Shown piece by piece: positions 1 to 6,561 of a stretch of DNA of 15,463 bases (the stretch's first letter is position 1; every line of letters begins with the position of its first letter). The DNA is taken from positions 1-15,463 of the forward strand of contig CAVAWX010000043.1 in the NCBI GenBank assembly GCA_963592385.1. Direction: 5' to 3'. The position numbers were made by a program, and so were the translations under genes. The notes below the pieces were generated by a model that was given only the letters and a program-made list of their open reading frames with translations, was not told the origin of the DNA and did no database searches. Source of the stretch: CAVAWX01 sp963592385 (lineage in GTDB: Bacteria > Actinomycetota > Coriobacteriia > Coriobacteriales > QAMH01).

Positions 1-934
1 ATCGAGGGTTCGGGCATGGTCATGGCCGACAACTACTACCAGGTGCTCGACCTGGACGGCAGCGGCCTGATGGGCCACATCTCCATTCCCAAAATATCGG
101 TGAACCTGCCCATCTACCACGGCACCTCCGAGGCCACGCTCGCGAAAGGCGTCGGCCACCTGGAGGGTTCGTCGATGCCCACGGGCGGCATCGGCACACA
201 CAGCGTCTTCACCGGGCACTCCGGCCTGGTGAACGCGAAGCTCTTCACCGACCTCGAAGAGCTGCAGGTAGGCGACCGCTTCTTCGTGAAGATCCTCGAC
301 AAGACGCTTGCCTACGAGGTCGACCGCCTGCTGGTGGTCGAGCCGGAAGACACCCGGGAGCTGCGGCGCGTGGCCGACCAGGACTACTGCACGCTCGTCA
401 CCTGCACGCCGTATGGGGTGAATACGCACCGCCTGCTCGTGCGCGGCCACCGCGTCGACTACACGCCGGAAGCCGAGGCCGAGGAGGCCGCGGAGGCGGG
501 CACGGGCGGATTGACGCGCGAGCAGATCGTGCTGCTGGCAAGCGCGGTGGGCGCGGTGCTCGGCGTGATCATCGTGGCGCTGGTCGTGCGGCGGCGGCTG
601 CGCAAGAAGGAGGCCGACGAGGCGGTCGACGAGACAATTGACGAGGCAATCGGCGGAGCGGCCGGCGCAGCGGTTGGCGGAGCGATAGGCGCGACAGCAG
701 GAGCGGCGGTCGATGAAGCGGCCGATGAAGCGGCGCGGCGCGACGCGGCGGCACGCGCGGCCATTGCGGCGGCGGCTCGTGCAGAGCTGGCAGCACGCGG
801 CGAGCTGGGGGCGCGCCCCGAACCGGAACCGCATGGCGAACCGGGCCCTGAGGTATATAGTGAAGGANNNNNNNNNNGCCGACGACGGCGACGGCGCGGC
901 CAATGGTGGCCCTGACGCCGGGCGCCAGGCGTGA
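1..934 (+). CDS. Class C (pilus-type) sortase, 5' truncated, interrupted by assembly gap
   Basis: This is a sortase transpeptidase that would join surface proteins or pilins at the outer membrane face. The frame is open from base 1, so the N-terminus (lid and first membrane segment) lies outside the window. Counting from the first codon, the catalytic set is visible: His73 in FTGHSG, Cys135 in TLVTCTPYGVNTHR, and Arg144. The block around GHISIPKISVNLPIYHGTSE is typical of class C enzymes. A C-terminal membrane segment follows at about residues 175-197 with a basic stop (RRRLRKK), then an Ala/Asp/Glu-rich cytoplasmic tail of about 85 residues that is unusual for the family. The tail runs into 10 Ns. 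After the gap, the frame starting at 878 reads an acidic Gly/Ala/Asp stretch (ADDGDGAANGGPDAGRQA) to a TGA at 932-934, matching the tail composition. The frame across the literal 10 Ns gives an Arg/Trp run instead, so I favour 934 as the true end. Confidence 0.88.
868..877. other. Assembly gap (10 Ns)
   Basis: Ten consecutive Ns interrupt the tail of the first sortase. The true gap length is unknown. The preceding bases (AGTGAAGGA) resemble the GTGAAGG units of the low-complexity tracts elsewhere in the window, so a collapsed repeat may have caused the break. Confidence 0.98.
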
Positions 935-968
935 GGCGCATGTAGGGAAAAAGGGGAGGCGAGACGCG

Positions 969-1721
969 ATGGCGAAGTCCGAGAAAGGCCCGGTGCTCAC
1001 GCGGCGGCGCGTGCTCGTGGGCGTGGCCGGCCTGATGGCGGCGGCCGGCGCCGGCCTGATCGCCTACCCCTACGTGAACGAGGGGCTCTACCGCAACGAG
1101 GTGGCCGCCCTGCGCGCGGATTTCGAGAAACGCGCCCACGGCGACGCCGCGTCGGGCGGCGACGGCTCGGGCGGCACGGGCCGCTACATCGACGTCGAGG
1201 GCCTTTACGCCTATCTCCTTGCCGAAAACGAGCGCCTCTTCACCGAAGGGCAGAAAGACCTGGTGGACGCTTTCAGCTACCTGCAGCCGGCGGTGGATTT
1301 GTCCGCGTGGGGCATCGAGGACAACATCATCGGCTTTCTGCGCGTGCCCGCCATCGACATCGACCTGCCCATACGCCTGGGCGCCAACGACGAGCAGATG
1401 GCGCGCGGTGCCGTCCACCTGACGCAGACGAGCTACCCCATAGGCGGCCCCAACACGAACTCCGTCATAGCCGGCCACCGCGCGCACAGCCGCGGCCTGT
1501 CCATGTTCGTGCACGTGCCCGACCTGGCGATCGGCGATGCCGTCTACGTGGACAATTTCCGCGAGACCCTGACGTATCGCGTCGTCGAGACAGACGTCAT
1601 CGAGCCGAAGGCGACCAACCGCATACGCATCCAGGAAGGCCGCGACCTCCTCACCTTGATCACCTGCCATCCTTACGGCGTGAACACGCACCGTTTCGTC
1701 CTCTACGCCGAACGCGCTTGA
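969..1721 (+). CDS. Second sortase-family transpeptidase, N-terminally anchored
   Basis: A 250-residue sortase-fold protein. The ATG at 969 is chosen because a strong ribosome site (AGGGGAGG, 952-959) sits 9 nt upstream; the frame is open further upstream to about 903 but that part does not look like protein. A Tat-like or anchor N-terminus (TRRRVLVGV, then a hydrophobic segment to about residue 34) is followed by a helical, Gly/Ser-rich linker (about 50-75) and the catalytic domain. The catalytic residues are His170 (IAGHRAHS), Cys233 (LITCHPYGVNTHRF) and Arg242. The TCxPYGVNTHR box resembles class C sortases, but there is no C-terminal membrane segment, so it complements the architecture of the preceding sortase. 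It starts 34 nt after the likely end of that gene and is probably co-transcribed. It may be an accessory pilus sortase or the enzyme that attaches pili to the wall; the substrate cannot be told from this window. Confidence 0.87.
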   Translation: MAKSEKGPVLTRRRVLVGVAGLMAAAGAGLIAYPYVNEGLYRNEVAALRADFEKRAHGDAASGGDGSGGTGRYIDVEGLYAYLLAENERLFTEGQKDLVDAFSYLQPAVDLSAWGIEDNIIGFLRVPAIDIDLPIRLGANDEQMARGAVHLTQTSYPIGGPNTNSVIAGHRAHSRGLSMFVHVPDLAIGDAVYVDNFRETLTYRVVETDVIEPKATNRIRIQEGRDLLTLITCHPYGVNTHRFVLYAERA

Positions 1722-1722
1722 C

Positions 1723-1728
1723 TATAAT
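1723..1728 (+). promoter_or_regulatory. Candidate -10 element for metG
   Basis: A perfect TATAAT lies 1 nt after the stop codon of the second sortase, in otherwise very GC-rich DNA and 176 nt upstream of the metG start. No good -35 hexamer is found at 16-18 nt spacing (TTTCGT at 1694-1699 is 23 nt away), so the assignment rests on the -10 alone. Confidence 0.35.
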
Positions 1729-1859
1729 CAACGCCTGAAACCATCGGCGCAGACGACACGACGCCTGCGGCCCGGATGCGGCACGCGGCGCGTGGGCGCG
1801 ACGCGCGGCGCAGGCGCGCACGGCATGGTGGCACGCGCCCGCGCACCCACCCGCATCGG

Positions 1860-1873
1860 CGCGCAGCTGCGCG
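1860..1873. repeat. 14-bp perfect palindrome in the metG leader
   Basis: CGCGCAGCTGCGCG is a perfect inverted repeat, centred 21 nt before the metG Shine-Dalgarno (AGGAGA, 1895-1900). It could form a short RNA stem near the ribosome site or be a dimeric operator. The surrounding 1729-1904 leader contains no ORF I would call real. Confidence 0.5.
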
Positions 1874-1904
1874 GCACCGCATGCAGACAGGCATAGGAGA
1901 GCAC

Positions 1905-3665
1905 ATGACGCACGAGACAACGAGCACGGCAGCGCACGCGGCAGAGGGCGCGGCACACAACGCGGCGGCCGACCAAGAGCGCGCGCCCTTCTTCATCACC
2001 ACGCCCATCTACTACGTGAACGGCGAGCCGCACATCGGCACGGCCTACACGACGATCGCCGCCGACGCGGTCGCGCGCGCCATGCGCATGGAGGGCCGCG
2101 ACGTGCGCTTCCTCACCGGCCTCGACGAGCACGGCCAGAAGGTGGCCGAGGCAGGCGCCGCGCACGGCATGACCCCGCAGGAGTGGTGCGACGCGCAGGT
2201 GCCCCAGTTCACCGAGCTGTGGAAGACGCTCGACATCTCCAACGACGACTTCATCCGCACGACCCAGGCCCGCCACGAGCGCGGCGTCCAGCAGTTCATG
2301 CAGCGCCTGAAGGACGCGGGCTACCTCTACAAGGCGGCCTACGAGGGCTGGTACTGCATCCACGAGGAGACCTACTACACCGACACCGAGGCCGTCGAGA
2401 TCGACGGCCAGAAGTGCTGCCCGGACTGCCGCCGCCCGCTGCGCTACGAGAAAAACGGCGAGGAGAACTGGTTTTTCAAGCTCTCGGAGTTCGGCGACAA
2501 GCTGCTGGCCCTCTACGACGAGCGCCCCGATTTCGTGAACCCGCCCATTCGCCGCAACGAGGTCCGCGCCTTCGTGGAAAGCGGCCTGCACGACCTGTCC
2601 GTCAGCCGCTCGAGCTTCGACTGGGGCGTGCCGCTGCCTTTCGACCCCGACCACGTGGTCTACGTGTGGGTGGACGCGCTGATCAACTACATCACGGCGC
2701 TGGGCTACGGCAGCGACGAGGTGGCGGATTTCGAGCGCTACTGGCCTGCGGATTTCCACTTCGTGGGCAAGGACATCATCCGCTTCCACTGCGTCATCTG
2801 GCCGGCGATGCTCATGGCCGCCGGGATGCCGCTGCCGCGCCACGTGTTCGCGCACGGTTTCCTCATGGCCGCCGACGGCTCGAAGATGTCGAAGTCCAAG
2901 GGCAACGCGCTGTACCCGGCCGAGCTGGTGGGCCGCTACGGCGTGGACGCCTACCGCTACTATTTCTGCGCGGACGTGAAGTTCGGCGCGGACGGCAACA
3001 TCGGGCACGCGCGCATGACCGAGGTCTACAACACCGACCTGGCCAACACCTACGGCAATCTGTTCAGCCGCGTGAGCAACATGGTGGGCAAGTACTGCGG
3101 CGGCGTCGTGCCCGAGGTGGGCGCGGGTGAAGGTGAAGGGGCCGGCGTGCCAGGTGAAGGTGGAGACGGCGAAGGCGCCGGTGCGGCGGGTGAAGCTGAA
3201 AACCCCCTGCGCGCGATAGCCGACGAGCTGTATCCGCGCTGGCACGAGGCCTTCGCCCACATCGACTTCGCGGGCGCGACGGGCGCCGTCATGGAGCTGC
3301 TGCACCGCGCGAACCTCTACGTGGAGACGGCCGCGCCGTGGAATTTGGCCAAGGACCCGGCGCGCGCAGGCGAGCTGGCCGCCGTGCTCTACAACGCGCT
3401 CGAGGCCTGCCGCATCGCCGCGCTCTACCTCGCGCCCTTCATGCCGGCCACGAGCGCCGAGCTGCTCTCGCGCATGGGCCTGCCCGCGCCGCAGGAGTGC
3501 CGCGACATCGAGGCGGCGTGCGCGTGGGGCGGGCTGCCCTGCGGCAACGCGGTGGTGAAGGGCGATCCGCTGTTCCCCCGCCTGGAAAAGCTCGACGAGG
3601 GCGCGGACGCCCAAGGCAAGGGCAAGGGCGCCAAGGGCAAGGGCGCTGCCGCAGCCGGGGCATAG
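1905..3665 (+). CDS. metG: Methionyl-tRNA synthetase
   Basis: Cytoplasmic class I synthetase that charges tRNA-Met. The ATG at 1905 follows AGGAGA (1895-1900). The HIGH-type box is PHIGTAYTT (residues 42-50, last His replaced by Thr). The zinc knuckle region has Cys151 and Cys172-x2-Cys175; the first position reads CIHE, so the usual first CxxC pair is incomplete. The class I signature KMSKS is at 327-331, and the anticodon-binding helical domain follows. At about residues 406-432 a Gly/Glu/Ala low-complexity insert breaks this domain. The protein is 586 residues and ends in a Lys/Gly/Ala tail (GKGKGAKGKG) with no C-terminal tRNA-binding (Trbp111-like) domain, which longer bacterial MetRS have. 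The first ~25 residues are an Ala/Thr-rich extension. It heads the tatD-flavoprotein-rsmA run. Confidence 0.96.
   Translation: MTHETTSTAAHAAEGAAHNAAADQERAPFFITTPIYYVNGEPHIGTAYTTIAADAVARAMRMEGRDVRFLTGLDEHGQKVAEAGAAHGMTPQEWCDAQVPQFTELWKTLDISNDDFIRTTQARHERGVQQFMQRLKDAGYLYKAAYEGWYCIHEETYYTDTEAVEIDGQKCCPDCRRPLRYEKNGEENWFFKLSEFGDKLLALYDERPDFVNPPIRRNEVRAFVESGLHDLSVSRSSFDWGVPLPFDPDHVVYVWVDALINYITALGYGSDEVADFERYWPADFHFVGKDIIRFHCVIWPAMLMAAGMPLPRHVFAHGFLMAADGSKMSKSKGNALYPAELVGRYGVDAYRYYFCADVKFGADGNIGHARMTEVYNTDLANTYGNLFSRVSNMVGKYCGGVVPEVGAGEGEGAGVPGEGGDGEGAGAAGEAENPLRAIADELYPRWHEAFAHIDFAGATGAVMELLHRANLYVETAAPWNLAKDPARAGELAAVLYNALEACRIAALYLAPFMPATSAELLSRMGLPAPQECRDIEAACAWGGLPCGNAVVKGDPLFPRLEKLDEGADAQGKGKGAKGKGAAAAGA
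3121..3197 (+). repeat. GGTGAA low-complexity tract inside metG
   Basis: GGTGAA occurs at 3126, 3132, 3153 and 3189, all in frame as Gly-Glu, starting with GCGCGGGTGAA (3121-3131). It encodes a GEGEGAG-type linker. GGT and GAA are rare in the flanking metG sequence, where GGC and GAG dominate. Confidence 0.7.
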
Positions 3666-3693
3666 GGCTTTTCGAGAGAGGCGCGTCTTCACC

Positions 3694-4761
3694 ATGGCGA
3701 TATCGGACTTCAAGGACTTCGGCGCGCGCGACTGCGCGTTTCGCAACTCGAAGGGCAAGGAGCGCCCCGCGCCGAACCTGCCCGCGGGCGTGCGCTTTGC
3801 CGACACCCACTGCCACATGGGCATGCTGGCCGACCCGGCGCTTGCCCTCGCGCGGGCGGCGCATTTCGGCTTCGGGTTCCTCATGTGCATGACCGACCCG
3901 GGCGATTTCGACGAGCAAGCCGAGGGGTATCTGGGCGCGCGCGAGGCCTACGCGGCGCACGGTGCGTGGCGCGAGGAGGCCGCGTCGCTGCTTGCCGCCT
4001 GGGGCGAGGCCGACACGCCCCTGCCGCGCCTGCGTTTTGCCGCCGGCATCCACCCGCACAACGCGAAGCACTATGAGGAGCGGTGCGGGCGTCTGCTCGA
4101 GCTGCTGCGCGACCCGGCGACGGGCTGCCTGGGCGAGATCGGCCTCGACTACCACTACGACCTCAGCCCCCGCGAGGTGCAGCGCGAGGTCTTCGCCGCG
4201 CAGCTGCGCCTGGCCCACGAGACGGGGCTGCCCGTGTCTTTGCACGTGCGCGAGGCCCACGACGACGCGCTGGCGATCCTGCGCCGCGAGGGCGTGCCGG
4301 CCGCCGGCTGCATCCTGCACTGCTTCAACCTCGACGCCGCCGTGCTCGCGCCCTTTTTGGAGCTGGGCTGCCACGTGGCCTTCGGCGGGCCGCTCGCCTT
4401 CAAGAAGAGCTGGGAGACGCGCCGCGCCGCGCTCGACGTGCCCACCTCGCGTCTGCTGGTGGAAACAGACGCGCCCTTCATGGCGCCCGAGCCCTTGCGG
4501 GGCACGCTGTGCATGCCCGATTACAGCCTTTTCGTGGCGCGTGAACTGCTCGATTGCTTCGGGTTCGCGGGGGCGGATGCGGCGTGCGGCCTGTTGAACC
4601 CGCGCGAAAGCAACATCGCCGCCGGCGCGCAGCCGCTTGCGTGCCCGCCTGATTTCGCGGCGCTGCAAGACGGCTTGTCCGAGGCGGCGTTCCTGCAGCG
4701 GCTCTACGACAATGCCGTGGAGCTGCTCGACCGCGAGCCGACCGCTTGGCAGCGCGCGTGA
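3694..4761 (+). CDS. tatD: TatD-family metal-dependent hydrolase / DNase
   Basis: An amidohydrolase-superfamily TIM barrel, predicted to be a cytoplasmic Mg/Mn-dependent 3'-5' exonuclease-type DNase. The metal ligands are in order: His39-x-His41 (ADTHCHMG), Glu148 (GEIGLDYH), His184 (LHVREAH), His209 (ILHCFN) and Asp259 (ETDAPF). At 355 residues it is longer than the usual 255-270. The extra length lies in a 33-residue N-terminal lead, an insertion around residues 70-112 and a C-terminal insertion around 290-330. The ATG at 3694 has only a weak, distant ribosome site (GAGAGAGG, 3674-3681). The stop overlaps the next start in GTGA (4758-4761). The metG-tatD order is common in Gram-positive bacteria. 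The exact substrate is not settled by sequence. Confidence 0.93.
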   Translation: MAISDFKDFGARDCAFRNSKGKERPAPNLPAGVRFADTHCHMGMLADPALALARAAHFGFGFLMCMTDPGDFDEQAEGYLGAREAYAAHGAWREEAASLLAAWGEADTPLPRLRFAAGIHPHNAKHYEERCGRLLELLRDPATGCLGEIGLDYHYDLSPREVQREVFAAQLRLAHETGLPVSLHVREAHDDALAILRREGVPAAGCILHCFNLDAAVLAPFLELGCHVAFGGPLAFKKSWETRRAALDVPTSRLLVETDAPFMAPEPLRGTLCMPDYSLFVARELLDCFGFAGADAACGLLNPRESNIAAGAQPLACPPDFAALQDGLSEAAFLQRLYDNAVELLDREPTAWQRA

Positions 4762-5408
4762 GCGGCGCCGCGCCCGACATCCTCGTCTTGGCCGGCTCTC
4801 CGCACGAGGGCGGCGCATCCGAGCAGGTGGCGGCCTCCCTCGAGGCCGACTTGCGGCAGGGCGGCGCGTCCACGACGCTGTGGCGCCTGTCCGCGTATCC
4901 GGTGGCGGCCTGCCGCAACTGCGGGGGCTGCGCGGGCACGGGGGAGTGCGTCGTCGCCGACGCCTGGCATGTGCTCTCGCGCCACATGGACGCCTGCGAC
5001 GCGCTCGTGGTGGTCGCGCCCGTCTACTTCGCCGGGCCGTCCGCGCACCTGAAGGCCGCGCTCGACCGCTGCCAGACCTACTGGACGCGCAAGTACCGCC
5101 TGCATGCGCCGCTTCCCGCCGCGCGCCCGGCGCATCTCGTGGTGCTGGGGGAGGGGGGCGACCCGTTTGGCACAGCGCCGCTCGAGGCCGTGTGCACGAG
5201 TGCCCTGAACTGCGCGAATCTGCGCATAGAGGATAGGGTGAAGCGTTTCATCGGCTGTGGCGTGCCCGACGGCGAAGAGCTTGCCGAGCTGGCTTGCGCC
5301 GTGTTGGAAAGCGCCCGCAGCGGCGTCGCCGGCGAGGCGGGCGACGCGGACGAGGGTGAAGGTGCCGCGGGCGACGCGGGCGACGCGGCGGCGGGGTGTT
5401 CACGATGA
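4758..5408 (+). CDS. Iron-sulfur flavoprotein / NADPH-dependent FMN reductase family
   Basis: A flavodoxin-like oxidoreductase of 216 residues. The GTG at 4758 overlaps the tatD stop by 4 nt; a TTG at 4746 in frame is a less likely start. LAGSPHEGGAS (11-21) is the FMN phosphate loop, and PVYFAGPSAHLKAALDR (88-104) is the second flavin-contact block typical of the family. Between them are Cys52, Cys55, Cys58 and Cys64, which is CX2CX2CX5C and fits the compact cluster motif (CX2CX2CX4-7C) of archaeal and anaerobe iron-sulfur flavoproteins, suggesting a 4Fe-4S cluster plus FMN. The last ~30 residues are an Ala/Gly/Asp/Glu tail with a GGT-GAA-GGT core. The stop overlaps the rsmA start (ATGA). 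Its role may be electron transfer or oxygen/redox defence in an anaerobe; the partner is unknown. Confidence 0.85.
   Translation: MSGAAPDILVLAGSPHEGGASEQVAASLEADLRQGGASTTLWRLSAYPVAACRNCGGCAGTGECVVADAWHVLSRHMDACDALVVVAPVYFAGPSAHLKAALDRCQTYWTRKYRLHAPLPAARPAHLVVLGEGGDPFGTAPLEAVCTSALNCANLRIEDRVKRFIGCGVPDGEELAELACAVLESARSGVAGEAGDADEGEGAAGDAGDAAAGCSR
5329..5397 (+). repeat. Acidic low-complexity tail tract in the flavoprotein gene
   Basis: GCGACGCGG-type units, three of them matching GGCGACGCGG, surround a GAGGGTGAAGGTGCC core (5352-5366). It encodes a Gly/Ala/Asp/Glu tail just before the overlap with rsmA. The core matches the tract in the TagF-like gene (GATAAAGGTGCC). Confidence 0.5.
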
Positions 5409-6358
5409 ACTCGCCGCTTGCCAACCCGAGGGAGACACATGCGGTGCTCGAGCGCTTCGGCCTGGCCGCCAAGCACCGGCTCGGCCAGAACTTCCTCGTC
5501 GACGACAACGTGGTGGGGCGCATCCTGGAGCTGTCCGGCCTTGCGCCGGGCGCGGGGGAGGCAGGCCGCGACGCCGCCGCCCCCGAAAACTCGGCCGCGC
5601 TGCCCTGCGTCGTCGAGGTGGGGCCGGGCATAGGCACCCTCACCTGCGCGCTTTTGCGCCACGCGCGCGTCGTGGCCGTGGAATACGACACGGACCTGCC
5701 GCCCGTGCTGGCCGAGACCTGCGCGGCAGACGGAGAGCGCCTGTGCCTCGTGCAGGCCGACGCGTTGAAGCTCGAGCGCGCGCAGCTCGAGCGGGCATGC
5801 GCGGAGCTGGACGCCCCGCTGCCGGACCGCCTCGTCGCGAACCTGCCCTACCAGGTGGCGGCCACGCTCGTGCTCGACTGGCTCGCGCGCTTCGAGTTCA
5901 TCGAGTCCATGACCGTCATGGTGCAACGCGAGGTGGCCGACCGCATGGCCGCGCGCTGCGGCTGCAAGGACTACGGCGCCTACACGGTGAAGCTTTCCCT
6001 GCGCGCGCACATCGCCGGGCGCTTCGCCGTGTCGCCCGCCTGCTTTTCCCCCGCGCCGCACGTGGACAGCGCCGTCGTGCGCATAGAGCGCAGGCCCCTC
6101 TTCACCACAGACGACGGCCTCTCGGATGCCGAGCTGGCCGCCGCCTCGGACCCCGCGACCATCGACACAGCCTGCGAGCTGGCAGATGCCGCCTTCGCCC
6201 AGCGTCGCAAGACCATCCGCAACTCGATGAAGAGCCGCTGCGACGCCGCAGCCGTGGACGCCGTGCTGTCCGCCTGCGGCATCGCCCCGACGGTCCGCGC
6301 CGAGACCTTGCCGCCCGCCGCCTACCTGCGCATGGCCTGCGCCTGGCTGCAACGCTGA
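5405..6358 (+). CDS. rsmA: 16S rRNA (adenine1518-N6/adenine1519-N6)-dimethyltransferase
   Basis: This enzyme (KsgA) uses S-adenosylmethionine to dimethylate two adjacent adenines in helix 45 of 16S rRNA during 30S maturation. Start ATG at 5405 overlaps the previous stop (ATGA); a GTG at 5396 is in frame but less likely. Motifs: HRLGQNFLVDD (24-34), SAM loop VEVGPGIGTLT (70-80), VVAVEYDTDL (89-98), catalytic NLPY (146-149), FSPAPHVDSAVV (214-225) and QRRKTIRNSM (266-275). The length of 317 is slightly above the usual 270-290 because of a Gly/Ala-rich insert at about 48-67 between the LGQNF block and motif I. It is the last gene of the metG run. It is not followed by ispE as in many actinobacteria; serA with its own promoter comes next. 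Confidence 0.95.
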   Translation: MNSPLANPRETHAVLERFGLAAKHRLGQNFLVDDNVVGRILELSGLAPGAGEAGRDAAAPENSAALPCVVEVGPGIGTLTCALLRHARVVAVEYDTDLPPVLAETCAADGERLCLVQADALKLERAQLERACAELDAPLPDRLVANLPYQVAATLVLDWLARFEFIESMTVMVQREVADRMAARCGCKDYGAYTVKLSLRAHIAGRFAVSPACFSPAPHVDSAVVRIERRPLFTTDDGLSDAELAAASDPATIDTACELADAAFAQRRKTIRNSMKSRCDAAAVDAVLSACGIAPTVRAETLPPAAYLRMACAWLQR

Positions 6359-6426
6359 CCCGCTTCACCCTGCGCCCCGCCGCCCCCCTCGGAGGTTTCG
6401 CGACGGTAAAGCATCCCCCGCGCTCC

Positions 6427-6456
6427 TTGAACTGAAACGCCCGCGACGGCTAGAAT
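6427..6456 (+). promoter_or_regulatory. serA promoter (sigma-70 type)
   Basis: TTGAAC (6427-6432) and TAGAAT (6451-6456) with an 18-nt spacer are a good housekeeping promoter match in a GC-rich intergenic region. Transcription would start near 6463, giving a leader of about 98 nt before serA. The leader has a weak stem (CGCGC 6518-6522 with GCGCG 6536-6540), but no riboswitch class is recognised. Confidence 0.65.
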
Positions 6457-6561
6457 CTCTCCCTACATACGACAGCGGCGCTCCTTTTCGCACGGGCGTC
6501 TTCCTGCCCCCACGCATCGCGCGCGGCATGCGGCTGCGCGAGTGAAAGAGAAAGGTTGCCC

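Noticed and set aside
1827..1837. T-box-like GGTGGCACGCG in the metG leader
   Set aside because: It lacks one base of the GGTGGNACCGCG consensus, and no specifier loop, stem I motifs or terminator with a T run are recognisable.
1728..3890. 720-codon open frame on the minus strand over metG
   Set aside because: Antisense shadow of metG with composition-driven sequence and no ribosome site or domain.
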